DNA from: Sycobia sp. Sy_11 | Taxonomy: Eukaryota > Arthropoda > Insecta > Hymenoptera > Epichrysomallidae | DNA: 64,000 nucleotides | Direction of reading: 5' to 3' | Assembly (NCBI GenBank): GCA_018907035.1 | Contig: JACCIC010000053.1 | Span: forward strand, 427,501 to 491,500 | Shown: positions 26,001 through 38,900 of the stretch, in pieces | How positions within the stretch are numbered: position 1 is the stretch's first letter | How the letters are laid out: every line of letters starts with the position of its first letter | The notes under the pieces: model-generated | Databases searched by the model: none | What the model was told of the DNA's origin: nothing | The model's input: only the letters and a program-made list of their open reading frames with translations | Translations under genes and position numbers: made by a program

Positions 26001-26237
26001 TCACAGTGTCTAATATAAACAATATGTGTTTCAAAATTCCACTCACAAAGACGCATACGTGGTTATTTTAAAATAGGCGTTTTTGTATCTGCATCGCATT
26101 TTTCTTATAAATGATTAGTAGCTATTAAACCAAAATAATTTAAATAATGTATGAAAACTTTTCGTTCTTAAATTAAGTTTTTTAATAATTATAAAACTAT
26201 AAAACATTAATTTTCTGTCAATAAGATGCAATGAATT

Positions 26238-26309
26238 ATGATTGACTTTTTATGAATTTGGTTATAAATTTACATGATTGACGTTTTATCAATTCGGCTA
26301 TAAATTTAC
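26238..26309. repeat. 36-bp tandem duplication
   Basis: Two adjacent 36-base copies (26238-26273 and 26274-26309) begin ATGATTGAC and end TATAAATTTAC, and differ at only a few positions. Confidence 0.85.
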
Positions 26310-26677
26310 TTGTAATATAATATGTAATATATCTATAAAAAATAAATTAATATCTTTATATAAAAAGCATAGACATCATTGAAAGATTTTTTTCATTATT
26401 TTTCAAAACAATATTAATTCATATTTTACAAAAATATTGTTCTTACATCGATTTGACAGAAATATAGTCTAAGAACGATGTCTTTTTTTAATAACTGCAA
26501 CTGCTCGTCTCAACCACGCGGTATTTTAAATCAGTATTGAATTTGATGCTTTCCATAAAAGTTTTTCCTTCTTTTTTATACTTAGACACTGCAATTAAAG
26601 AAACCATTTGTTTCTTACAATTTGACTAATTTTACAAAATAATAATGCTTATATAAATCTATTATATCTATTATAAA

Positions 26678-26680
<3 letters not shown>

Positions 26681-26745
<65 letters not shown>
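26681..26745. repeat. (TA)n microsatellite
   Basis: About 65 bp of uninterrupted TA, the longest array in the intergenic region. Confidence 0.95.
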
Positions 26746-26749
<4 letters not shown>

Positions 26750-29664
26750 CATATAAAGATAACTTTGGACTGTCCAATACAAAATTGTTTATGGCAGTTT
26801 TATAGATTAATATTGTATTAATTGTACACGAATAACAAATCTTAAGAACAATAAGATTACGAATTCATCTTCATAAATTGAAAACGACGTGAAATAGAGA
26901 AATTGATTGTATAAAAATTTGATAGGTTATATGAAAAATGTTCCTTGCAACTAAAAGATTATAACAAAATTGTTACACCTAATTCATAAATTATTTTAAA
27001 TTTTATTTTATTTAAAAAACAATATGCAAAGAAGTAAACTTTATGAAATGGAATATTTTCTAATGTGGCTGCTTCAATACTTTTTTTTTTCTGTTTGTTA
27101 AATACAAAACATTTGTTAAAAGATTAATTAATGATTGCTAATGCAATGTACATCAAGACTTAATTGTCTTCAAACTCATATTATTTATATGCTGTTAATA
27201 ATAACAAATACTAATTATTTTTCTTTATATGTTTATAAAAAAATATAGTTTTATTAGTAGATACGTCTTTCATATGTTTTTTGCAATCTATTAATTGTAA
27301 AATAATCTCGTTTTAAAATCTGTTAAAAAAAAATTAAAGTATAGAAAAGCCAATGAAAAAGAAGTATTTATTAGCAGTTACATAAAAATAACAATAAAAC
27401 TATAGGCATAATGAAGATTAAATGTGGACAGTTACACCAATATTCTCGAATATGCATGAGTTTGGAACAAAAAATGGAATAAAAAGCATTGACTTAGAAA
27501 TAACAAATAAATTAATAAAAACGGTGTAAATCGCTGACTGAACGTCAAAGCTTGTAACAATAAATAATTTACATGAAACTTTCAATGCGAATTATAAGAC
27601 AATGCGCAATATTAAAGTAAAAATCTGAAAAGAAATTATTAGATCGTACTGTTGATCGTTTATAAGAATCTAGACGTCTTTATTATGCTTTTTTAAAGAT
27701 GTCTAATTGTAAATGTAAATGTATAAATAATATAAATAAAAAATAAGCAACAATAATGTACGATGATCGATTCTAACCGAGAGTTCAATTATGTTCATCA
27801 GTTTTCATTTCGTTATTCAAAATATTCAATTCAGTAATTAGAATTAAATTCGATGTGACTACTAAATAATTTGAATTTTCTTTTATTATCGAATAATTGA
27901 GTTAGAAATGTCAAAACTAAGATCAAATTGATTGAATTCTCGAATTATTGATGTAAGAAATAAATAAATACCTATATGTGATACATACTTTCTAACGTAA
28001 TATTTTAATATAAGAGATTATTGTTATAGTATGTAGAAAATATATCGTGATTCAAACTTAACATTGCACCGTTTCGTGATAATTTTTATTATAATTAAAA
28101 AGAGAAAAGTAGAATAAATTTATTTCATAAATCTACTTCTGTGTCATAAAAAACAGTATATTTTATTAATTTGTATATAATTTATAAAGATAATATTTAT
28201 TTTAATCTAAATATTAAAAAAAAAATATTAGTGATGTAATATTTTTTGCAATTCTGCAATTTTGGGTTACGCGAAAACACGTATCACATGGTTGAATAAT
28301 TAATAGAAAGTAGAAAACATTAGTATAGGTAGTATGCTGTTCTAAATTACAGTATGAGAGCAGTCATTTAATTGAAGCTGATAAAAAATATGTTGTTGAT
28401 GTTTGTAAGCTTGAAATATAAGTGTAACGCCTTTTCCGTACTTTTCTTGTTTATTCTATTTTGTTTACCCTTCACATACACTTTGGTATAATTATAAAGA
28501 AACTATGGGAATTAAAAAAAAAACATTTTTTTGTATTAAGAGCTATATTTATTTAAATTTCATTAAATAACGTTCATTCATTATTTATTTTGAAGCCAGT
28601 AATTTTTATAATGAACAGTTTGATGGCACTTGATTACAATTGAATGCTACCATTTTTATCAATTTGTTTTATAAAAGCCATTTGTTAAGTTTTAAAATGA
28701 ATGATAGATACTCCATTTATTATTTAAATAAATTAATCGTAATAAAAATAAAACTTTTCTTTCAACACCTTATAGATTTTTTAAAAATCTCATCATAAAA
28801 CTTATATAATTGAAACAACTTGCAAAGTAGTTAAATTGTATATATTAACAATTTCTATATAAAGCGCAGTTTTCTATATAAGGATTAACGCTATTAGCAT
28901 TCTTTATTATTACCACAAACGATTGAATTTATAAACGACTCGTGACATAAATAGTAATAAGTTTGCATAACTTACGTCGATAAAAAATATCATCATTTAA
29001 TCAGGAAAACAACTATTTTTCTATATAAAAATTTCAGCCTTATCAGCGCTTATTTTATTACATAGATAATAACGTACACCTTACAATAAGAAAAACAATA
29101 GTATTATATATAACAAAAAATATTACGATCAAAAGAATCATAATAAAATGTATAAGCAATAATTTTTTTCTACATGTAATGATGAATATTTTCTGTTGAA
29201 ATTTTGCTATTCAGGGAAAGAATATTATTATTAATTTATTATTTCTCTACCTAGGTACTACCTTTAAATATCTACCTCATTCATTTATCATGAACTTATG
29301 CTTCACGCGTACGAGTCTCTAGTCGATCACGCGATCTACGATTGCATAATAAGCAGTATTTAAAAGAAATAAAATGTGTGGTTATATTAAATTCATTTTA
29401 TTTCTAATTAATAAATTCAAATATATTGACAGACACTGAACACAAAATTGAAATCATTAATACAATATACGTTGAAAACCACTGGCAAAGAATAATCAAA
29501 AAATGTACAAGTATTTACATTGCAGCTGCCAAGAGATCGCAGTTTCGCATTTTTGCAAAAGTATAGATTATTATACATTTATATATATACACGTACAGAC
29601 TGTGACAAAAACTAGAATTTAAATAATTTTTTCCATTATTCGTATATAAAATTAATGAAAATAA

Positions 29665-29700
29665 TAAAGGCTACCAAATGACTAATATTGATAGCCTTTA
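29665..29700. other. 9-bp perfect stem-loop
   Basis: TAAAGGCTA and TAGCCTTTA flank an 18-base loop. It lies about 510 bases beyond the ACTMAP stop, so it could be in that gene's 3' UTR. No known motif. Confidence 0.4.
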
Positions 29701-30206
29701 CCACTCGCTGTGATTTAGATTGCTCTATTTCCCCTTATTTAACGAAAGTTTCATTGAGAACGATCGATATTAATAATTTAAATTAAAGAAAATCTTATGA
29801 GCAGTTAAAAAATAATCCAGCATACTGTTAACTTAATCGACAATATTAAGTATTGATATTAACATTTTAGATTTTCCATTGATATGCACACACATTTATG
29901 CCTTATAAATATAAAGAATTTTTCTGCAATAAGCTTTAATTGTTCTATAAAAATCTTTGGTATCTCTAGAGTATAATGTGTGCAAATAACAATACATTTT
30001 GATCGGTCATAGAGACAATTTTCGTTATCGCAGCCATCTTTTGATTAAGAAAGAATGTCAGAAACTCATAGTAAATGAATAAACAAATAAATAATCAAAG
30101 AGTTATAACATACTGTTACAAAAGAAAATGATTAGATTAAATTTTGCGAATGGTCGTCATTTTCAATGGAACAACTCCTTGTATTCCCGTAGCTACCTAA
30201 ATTTCT

Positions 30207-30408
30207 TTAGACATAAGGATGTAAAGCAAGTGCACGACCTCTCAGACCTCGTTGTCCGCCAACCCCGCCTTTAGGTATGACATAGCCGCCCGCGTGTCGG
30301 GCCGTGCCTTCCTCTTCCAGATTCCCATTGCTCTCGAGGAGGTCGCGCAGGGGCCAGCAGGCCAGATGTCGCGACTTGCCATGACGCGCCAGCACGTGAT
30401 AGCCCTGT
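30207..30408 (-). CDS. ACTMAP: ACTMAP exon 3
   Basis: After CGATTTACAG it encodes GYHVLARHGKSRHLACWPL through the GGYVIPKGGVGG motif to ALALHPYV and TAA. Human ACTMAP has LLVHGKSWHYQLW and YVVPVGGV at corresponding places. This exon is clearly more GC-rich than exons 1 and 2. Confidence 0.92.
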
Positions 30409-31293
30409 CTGTAAATCGTTTAAGTCATAAAATTATTTATTCTCATTATTATTAACATAAATTGTATAAAAGTAAAAACTTTTTAATATTCAAAATAATA
30501 ATTTAAAATAACAAGAAATTTATCTTATAAAACTTATAGGAACCCGTCAATATCTAGAATAAAAATTTTAATGTTCATGCTAATGACTGAATGATTCACA
30601 TTGCTTTGATTTTTTTAACAATTATGTTATAAAAAAGAATTAGTTAACTTACCTCGATGAAATCAGACCAACAAGTAATGCCCAATGTGCTTTGTGACCT
30701 CGTTTTAAGCATGGAGCATGATTAAAATCTGAATCATATGGAATAAGCACCATAGCACCATGTGCAAGTGCGTGTGTTAATGAATCTGGACAAGTTTGCA
30801 AATCAACAAGAACATCAGGCCTATGATCAGGCAAATACTCAGCTGCAAGTGTGCCCATAAAATCTACACTATACACTTCACCATGCTGAGTGAATCCTCG
30901 TACTCTAGCTTCAGCTAAAAGTTGGCTTATGGAAACTGGCTTAGTATACTCTTGTGATGCCATAGCCAGTGCAACTAAGCCACATCTTATTTGTTAAAAG
31001 AACAAATACAAATATAAATTTTTTATGAGCCAAAAAATATGCGTCATAAAAATTTTATTGAAAAATTTTAATACGTACTGAGGACCATCTTGTAAAATTG
31101 GTTTGATTTGACAGAAATATGTAACCTCTGCATCTTTCAGTTCATTTCTGGTTATTAATTTTTCTATTTCTGCTTCTGCAGATGTCAATGTAATCTTTGC
31201 CCACGGTGGAAGACTATCGCTATCATTGACATCTGTTTTATCACACGCTCTTGCTTCTGGTAAATCTGGAAGTGGAGGAGGTGGTGCTGGCAT
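30207..31293 (-). CDS. ACTMAP: Actin maturation protease (ACTMAP, C19orf54 family), complete, three exons
   Basis: On the minus strand, exons 31079-31293, 30653-30985 and 30207-30408 join in one frame of 249 codons plus TAA. The splice sites are A|GTACGT...AAG|A and AG|GTAAGT...ACAG|A. An in-frame TAG lies four codons upstream of the chosen ATG, so the start is well supported. The protein opens with a proline run (PAPPPPLPDLP), as in vertebrate ACTMAP, where such a stretch suits profilin or actin contact. The exon 1/2 junction makes DGPQCGLVAL, the family's catalytic cysteine motif. Later come FTQHGEVYSVDFMG, LIPYDSDFNHAPC and GHKAHWALL with the catalytic histidine, and a VIPKGGVGG tail near the C-terminus. 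ACTMAP removes the acetylated N-terminal residue from immature actin in the cytosol. The family assignment rests on these motifs; activity is inferred. Confidence 0.93.
30653..30985 (-). CDS. ACTMAP: ACTMAP exon 2 (catalytic core)
   Basis: Begins with the base completing Gln, then Cys-Gly-Leu with the nucleophile, and carries the GHKAHWALLVG histidine block near its end. A start placed at the internal Met (30963) would lose the catalytic cysteine, so the spliced model is preferred. Confidence 0.93.
31079..31293 (-). CDS. ACTMAP: ACTMAP exon 1
   Basis: Seventy-one codons plus two bases: proline-rich N-terminus, a helix containing EAEIEKLI and a YFCQIKPILQDGP end. The donor is CCTCA|GTACGT. 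AT-rich codon use. Confidence 0.92.
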
Positions 31294-32155
31294 TTTTTGG
31301 TTTAACTATTCTTGACTGATGAAATTAATTTCTCAAAATCAAATCCGTATAAATTAAATAGTAATACTGTCTTTAAAACTTTCTTTTATTAAGAAAATAT
31401 CCGTATGATAATAACTTTAAATGCATTCCAACTCTTCCTGTAAAAAAAAGGTCATGAATATTATTTTCAAAAGAAGTATTTAAAAGTAAAACTATATAAT
31501 TCATTGCTATTCATACACAAACGTCAATAACTGTATACTTTTAAGAAATTAAAGACTATATTATTTTCGAGGATGCCAGAAAGAAATTGTTGATGTTAAT
31601 GAAAAGTAGCCTAAAATTAATTTTTTTTTTAATTGATTAGAACATTAAATTAGAACTCGACTCTCGACACTAAATTACAAAGTATAAAATATCGACATAT
31701 TATATATTTTTATCTTGGTGTGGTATGTTTTCTTTCTCGCTCCTCGTTTCTCCCTCTTTTTGAAAGAAATCAATCGGAAGAATCGGAAGGATGTGTGAAT
31801 GTGTGTTACTATACCAATGTGCATAGGTGTATCGAACGAGGAAACTCGCCCAAGATATAATAGCGACAAATATATTATTATATGAAGAAGAAAAAATCGA
31901 AGCTTCTACTATTCGATTAATGCACAGTTATTAAATGAAAAATGTTTATCATAAATGAAAAAAAAAAATCAAGAACTGTCGTCTGCCGCGGACAGACGAA
32001 GAGCGATAAAAAAGTATGAGGTAGCCAAAAGGCAAAAAATATTTCTAAACGAGCATGTGCGCGACTCTAGGAGTACAATTTTAGAGAAAAATATAGAGAA
32101 CTTGTTAGAACAATAGTTTATATCAAATTGACACAAATCACGAATGAGAAAGATA

Positions 32156-32156
<1 letters not shown>

Positions 32157-32192
<36 letters not shown>
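32157..32192. repeat. (GT)n microsatellite
   Basis: Uninterrupted TG array upstream of ACTMAP. Confidence 0.95.
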
Positions 32193-32194
<2 letters not shown>

Positions 32195-35100
32195 AAATAG
32201 CACAGCGATGCATCATTATATAGATGATTATTGCACGGGGCGACGTCGGATGTTAAACGCTTGTCAAATGTATAATTTAAAGTATCTTGCACTTTTCGCA
32301 TTATGCATATATTTTATTATATATTACGTTCACTGAAGTCGAAAATTTAGCCATACAATAAATGTATTAATTTACTATATTGATAAATTACAATTCTCCA
32401 TTCGACTCTTTTAAAACACTCGTCCGTTTCTTATGTACTTTCTATTGCTTTCCCGAAAAGTTTAGTATACGGTTTAAAAATAGAGTTCAACAGCCAAGAG
32501 TAGAAGAGCCCGCAAGCAACATTCTTTTTTTGGACGACACATTCTATTGACACTCGATTCCGAAAAAAAATCCGATATTACATATATGTAATCTCGAGCT
32601 TATTGTGGACTTACGTATAATTTTCTGTACAATTCTGTTAATTTTTTATAAATAAAATAAAATTAAATCAACGCGATCCTGGGACGGAATACAGTAGACA
32701 TTCAAATAGACAATACCGCGATATCTGCTGATATAGACTTTTTATCTCGCACGGAAACGGTCGGCGAGATACACACAACGACACAACCCGCACTGATGAT
32801 GGGACGGAACTACTCTGATTCAGCCAGCAGCTATATATATATATATATCGAAGCAATGGACTGCTGCAGCCTGCAGCTCGCTACAGCATATATAAATTTA
32901 CGGCAAACTATAAAACGCGTGTAAGATCCACTGCACGAATAAAAAAAGACGGGAACGGGGTGTATCACAGCGGTCGCTCGGCCAGCCTGACTCACGATGA
33001 CGAGCGAGGCATCGAGGACGTCATTATGTAATTCCAATCTCTTCGTTTTGCGTTAAATAGCAGTGACTCCTATAGCTGCACCGATATTCATATATCTATA
33101 TTGTGCAGTTAGCACGAGTTCTCACATTATATAGACGCTGCTGTGCGCCGACACACTGGCCGAACTATATGTCCGATATTAAAGCGCAGGGTCTAGTTGA
33201 GCAGCTATAGCGACACGATATTCGTTGTATATTGTAAAAAAATTTTTTTTTTATATTAAATTGTAGCAATAATACGAAGTCAGGCCCTTTCGCGTTTCTG
33301 TTGACGTTCGAATAGCCGAATGTGTGTGTATGTGTGTGTGTGTGTACTGTGCAGGTTTTTGGCCTAAAAGCTCAATCGAGAGCTTTTAATCGTCCACTTC
33401 TACTTCTGTTAACGATCAGTTGCTTACAATATAACGACTTATTGCTTATATGACGTGCATTTGCAAAGATGCGTCCTCCCCCCTCCCCCATTCCCCATCG
33501 CGCTTCCGTGCAACCACGCCTCTGCTATACCTACAATCTCTCCTATCGCGCCACACGATTATTATAGCGATAACAGTATCACAAACATTCGCGAATTCGT
33601 CGAGAAAGAAATTAAACGCTTACTTTACAGCTACGTGCATGGCCAATGTTACCTTTTATTGGATACAGATTACCCCCTCACTTTGCGATTGTCATCGTCT
33701 CTGAAACCTTGACAGGTGTCTCGTGCTTTCCTTCCACCCACCGTTCAGCGATGCATTTATAGAGAGGATTATATTATAGAGCGCTCGCTATATATACTCT
33801 GTCACTGACGCTCATCTGCGCCTCGAAGCATCAGGTGGAAAAGGACGTACGTCTGGCGTCTGCTAAACAATGTCCAGCGTCGCTATGTAAATGCGCTAAA
33901 TGGCAGGGCGCACGCGAACGCATGTGCGCGCAGCGCGGGTATATATCGCGCGTGCCGAGTTATGTGCGAGTCATGCCCGTGTCGGTCGTCGCGTGTGCGC
34001 TGCGCGCGTATAGAGCGACATCTGGAGTAGAACATATATGCGATACATACATATATATATTGGAGTGCCAACTGCAAACTGCATTTTGATTATAACATTT
34101 GATTTGACAATATGATAAATATAGACGTGCGCGTATACTGGCGTGCAAAAATCGGATAAGACTATAGAGATAAGAGTTATTAGTTTGATTTTTTAATTAG
34201 AATTTTTTAATTAGAATTTTTTAATCAATAATCAACATCGGCTTGTTAAAAATAAAAACAAGAAACCAAATAAATTCATCTGTTGTTATAAATGACAAAT
34301 TTAGACAAATTAGATTTGATTTTTAAACAATAGTTTAATGATTGAAATAAATATTATATTGCAACGGTTTGATCACCTGTAAAATGAATAAATTTAAAAA
34401 AATTATTGTAAATTTACACCTAGTCGTTATTGTTGAAAAAAATTAATGTAAATAAAGCTGCTATACATTTTATGCAATAATAGTATTAAATATATTAATA
34501 TAATTAATATAATATATTAATAAATTCGTCATCGTCGCATTCAGTAGATTAAAGATGACTCAAGATCATCCGCTAGTCAATCGTGAAGCTGTTATGCAGA
34601 TACTTAATATTATATTTATAAATTTCATTATTTTGATATATAAGTCTTGCCCGTATATTCAGCAATAAGAACAATCAGAATTACTATAACAACAATAAAA
34701 ACAACAAGCACAATAAGGGATTTTTATAAAAAAATATTATATAATATTAAATTTATATACTTTGTACAATTTATTAAAAATTTTTCCAGTACAAAACTTT
34801 ATAACGATCTAAAATAATATATATATACACATATATACACAGTATATACTATCATATATTATATACAATAACATAGGTAAAAAATTATTTCTTATAACTA
34901 TGCAATAATTGAATGCACATATTACTTTTGTGAAATTCGCACGTTTAAGCGTAACTAACGTATAGTTATCAAGCTAATAAATATATTTAAAATTTAATTA
35001 TTTTGGTGCTTTAATTGTATAAAAGTTGCACAAGTCGCTGGAAGATATAAAAAGTATAATAATTATTTAATCTCCATTTTATAGGAGCTGCATTATAAAA

Positions 35101-35471
35101 CACTCACCAAAATATATTTTTAATTCTATATATATATATACATATATACTTTATTATTTGTTAAAATTAATTCAGTAGTGTGTCGGTGAGATACTAGGAA
35201 CGATAAACAGGATAATTTATAAAAAAAAAAAATGCCAAGTTTTATCAGAAACTTTTCGATCAGCAAATTGGTATATAACATATCCATATATGTATTCGCT
35301 CACGTACATTCGCGTTTGCGCGCTCTTATATTTAATACTTACGATGTATTGATTTGTACGATAAAAAGCACTGTGAAGCCAATATTTGCGAGGATAAAAT
35401 ACATTTTATGCAAATTTAACTATAAAAATTAGATAATGAATAACTGTTATTAACAGAAAATTCTATAACCA

Positions 35472-35519
<48 letters not shown>
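35472..35519. repeat. (CT)n followed by (TA)n
   Basis: CT array (35472-35498) passing directly into a TA array (35499-35519), about 460 bp past the Girdin stop. Confidence 0.95.
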
Positions 35520-35978
35520 AACAGTATATAGATATCATTGGATTCGATGAATTAGCATTCTGTGCGCACTTTAGGCTGTGTTTTCGTATAAAAGTTATTT
35601 ATAAACGTTGAAAAGCTTTTATCAAATCTATTTAAGGCAAGATAACGAAGCGATCGTTATAAAATTATAACATTGTTGCTTCGGGACAGACATAGGTACA
35701 CGTACACATCACGCGGAAGCCAGTGGATTTCGAAGCCCTATTACGTTATAAATCCATACGTATTTACGCGCGTGAAATTTACATTAAAAATCGTCCCATC
35801 GTAACGTGGCATATCGAATCCTCCGTGTAAAATTTCAGGCGTATACATCCACGTATATAATATATTTATATATATATATTGATCTATATAATACCAAAGA
35901 ATGTTTGCGAAAAAAAAAACAAAAAAAAACAAAAAAAAAAAAAAAAAAACTTAGAGTTACGCGTAATCGCGACGGCAA

Positions 35979-38900
35979 TTACACGCAGCCGTACTCGTAC
36001 CAGATCGAGTTGGCGGTCTTGCGATCCCTGTCGCCGGGCGACTCGAGCAGGTCCTTGTCCAGGCTCCGCGTGTCGTCCGTGCCCTGCTTGGGCAGGGCCG
36101 CGTTCGTGCTCGAGTCGTTGATCACCGCCGAGACCTTGTTGTAAATGAGAAGGGGCCTCGGCTCGCTGCCGTACGACTGCTGCTCGCCGTCGCTGCCCCG
36201 ATTACGCTGCTGATGATACCTCGCCGAGTCGTTCTGCTCGCTCCTCTTGTCCTGGTGCCCCGTGGCGGCGTTGGTGTTGGTGCCTGCCGCCGCCGCCGCC
36301 GCCGCCGCCGCTGCCGCAGCCCTCGCCAGGGACGGCGACGCGTCGTCGGTGTAGTAGACCGTGCGCCTGGTGCCCGGATGGGCCAGCGACAGGGGATCGT
36401 CGGTGGGCCGCCTCGGCTGCAGCTCGTCGCCGCTGGAATTCGACTCGCGGTAGGGATCGCCGGCCGCGACCGAGGCCGCCTCGCGCTCCCCGGCCGCGTC
36501 GTCGTCCGCGTCGTTCGGGTCGTCCGCCTCGTCCTCCTCGTCCTCCTCGTCGTCGTCGTAGGGCTTCTCGTCGCCCGGATAGGCGGACTTGAGGGAATTG
36601 TCGTCGGAGAGGATGGTCGCGCCGGCCGAGGCGTTCCAGGACGAGCGACGGCTCGAGCGATTGAACAGGCCCGAGCCGGCCTTGCGCACCCGCCTCACCA
36701 GGCTCGCGCCGAGGCTCTTCTTCTTGGTCGAGCAGCTCTCGAGCTTGCGATAGTGCTCCATGATCTTCTCCTCGAGCTTCTCCTTCTGGCGATAGAGGTG
36801 GTTCACCTTGTCCGTGTACATCTTCTCCTCCATGTGGTAGTGCTCCTTGTCCTCGAGCGAGTAGGTGAGCAGCTCGTGGTACTGGGTGAACAGTACGGAT
36901 ATGTGCTCCATGAGGGAGCGGCGATCGTTGTCGAGGCCGTTGTTCATCTGGAGCAGCATCTCGCAGCGCTGGCTGAGCTTGTTGATCTGGAGCTCGAGGC
37001 CGGCGAGCCTGTCGTCCTTGGCGCTGAGCTCGCCCTGCATCTCGGTCTGCCTCAGGCTGAGCCGATTGTTCTCGAGCTTGTTCTTGCGATAGTCCTCCTG
37101 GAGATTCCGATACTGGGACTTGAGGGTCTCCGTGTTGGTGTACAGATTCCGGAAGTCCTCCTTCAGCTTGGAGTGCTCGCCCCGGAGATTGCCGAGGCTC
37201 TTGGCGTTGGCGAGGAGCTCGTCGCGCTCGGTCTGCAGCGCGAGGCACTTGGCCTCGAAGCGCTCCGAGGACTCGCGCAGCAGCCTGGTCTCGTTCTTCG
37301 CGTCCCGCAGGCCCGCCCGCAGATTGTCCTTCTCGCGCAGCAGGCACTCGTACTCGGCGCTGAGCTGCTCGTGCAGCGACTGCAGCCGCTTCTGGTCCCT
37401 GGTCAGCTCGGCGTGGACGCGCTTCAGGGCCGAGTGCTCGCCGGCGAGCTCGTCCAGGCCGGCCTCGAGCCGCGAATTGGCCAGCTGGAGATTGGCCTGC
37501 TGGGAGGTGAGCGTGGCTATTTGGGACTCGAGGGTCGTCACCTGCACCTGCAGGGTGGCCTTCTCCGACTGCAGCAGCTCCGAGGCGGCCCGCAGCTCGA
37601 GGAGCTCGGCGCGCAGGCTCTCGCCGCTCTTCTCCGGGCACTGGGGGGCGCCCTCGGTCCCGGCGGCCTCGCCCGCCCGCGCCGACCCCGAGGCCTCGCG
37701 CTGGTGGGCGACCCTGTTGACGATCTCCGGCACCTCGGCTATCTTGTCCAGGATCTTCTCCGCGGGCAGGGGCAGTACGGCCTCGGCGTCGAGGCCGATT
37801 TTCTCGAGGGTCGCGCGCACCTGCTGGACGTTCAGCTTCTCCGCGACCAGGTTCGACTGCAGGCTCTCGAGGGCCTCGCGGTCGATCGCCGCGCGCGAGT
37901 CCAGCTCCTTGCTGGACCGCTCGATCTCCTTCAGCCGGGAGATTTGCGCCGCCGAGTTGCCGATCTCCTGCTCGAATTCGGCGACCTTCTTCTCCAAAAT
38001 TTCGATCGTGTTGGCGGCCTCGTCGAGGGACACGTCCTTCACCTCGACGAGCTCGCGGAGCTTTTGCACGTCCCTGTGAGCGATCTCCCTCTCCTTTTCC
38101 AGCCCCGAGAGCTTCGATTCCAGCTCGCTTTGCCTCTCCTTCGCCTCGCGGCCGGCCATCTCTCCCATCACCTTCAGCTCGTTCATCTCTCGGTCCTTGC
38201 TCGACGCGCCGCGCTCCGCGTCGTCCGCGCGCTTCTCCGCGCTCTCGAGCAGGGTCTGAAACCTGTGCCTCTCTTTGGCGAGCTTCGCCTCGCTGCTTCT
38301 CTCGAGCTCGGCCAGCTTCGCGTGCAACGTCTGGATTTCTTGCTGCTGCTTGTCAAGGTTGTTACGCTGCCCGGACAGCGAGTTTTGCAGCTTCTTGTTC
38401 TCCTCGAGTGTCTGCTTGCAGACGCCCTCTAAATCCTTGTTCTGCTTGCTTAGGCGCTCGGTGTTATCGTTGAGCGAGTCCACTTTCAGCGACAGCTTCT
38501 TCTTTTCTTTCTCAAGCTCCAGCATTTTGGAGGAACTTTCGTGGAAGGATTTTTCTTTCAGCGAGTCGACCAGGCTCGCCAGGCGGCGATTCTCTAATTC
38601 GAGTTTGAGAGCGCGCGCCTGCGCATTGTTGGATAGCTGTTCGGACAATCTATTGTCGGTCGCGGCTCTGGATGGATCGTTGGGATCTGTCTCGGAGTCG
38701 CTTACGGAGCTAATTCCGTTTAAGGAGGATAGCGCGCCACTGGCTACCTCGCTTGCGACGCTTTTAATTAGACGCTGCAATTGGGCATTTTCCTCGACGA
38801 CTTCTTGATACTTGTCTTTATCGGCAACGCGCTCCAACGCCATGTCGTTCAGCAACTGCTCGTACTTAATTATTTCTGACTCCAATTCAAGAACTTTCTC

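Larger units (their letters stand above)
23009..30206. other. Convergent intergenic region between PACS and ACTMAP
   Basis: The left part must include the PACS 3' UTR (a plausible AATAAA lies at 23768-23773) and the right part the ACTMAP 3' UTR on the other strand. The remaining 6 kb is AT-rich with no recognisable gene. It holds a 36-bp tandem duplication at 26238-26309, a (TA)n array at 26681-26745 and a short hairpin at 29665-29700. Confidence 0.7.
31294..35978. other. Spacer between ACTMAP 5' end and Girdin 3' end
   Basis: Both neighbours are on the minus strand, so this holds the ACTMAP promoter/5' UTR and the Girdin 3' UTR. A (GT)n array lies at 32157-32192 and a CT/TA array at 35472-35519. 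The stretch 32.6-34.1 kb is less AT-rich than its surroundings and has overlapping open frames in two registers (33450-33712) without conserved motifs. I do not call a gene there. Confidence 0.6.

Noticed and set aside
33450..33712. Two overlapping plus-strand frames of about 85 codons between ACTMAP and Girdin
   Set aside because: Overlap in two registers, no recognisable motif, no splice or family support.
36202..37641. 479-codon minus-strand frame within Girdin exon 3
   Set aside because: Out-of-register shadow of Girdin, rich in Arg, Gly, Pro and Ala as expected from GC-rich sequence read in the wrong frame.
37120..38079. 319-codon plus-strand frame opposite Girdin
   Set aside because: Another antisense shadow; Ser/Arg-rich, no family features.
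36213..38432. Very long open frame (739 codons) on the plus strand opposite Girdin
   Set aside because: It is antisense to the verified Girdin coiled coil. Leu/Val/Gly-rich composition results from the G/C-ending codons of the real gene, and no motif or start context supports it.
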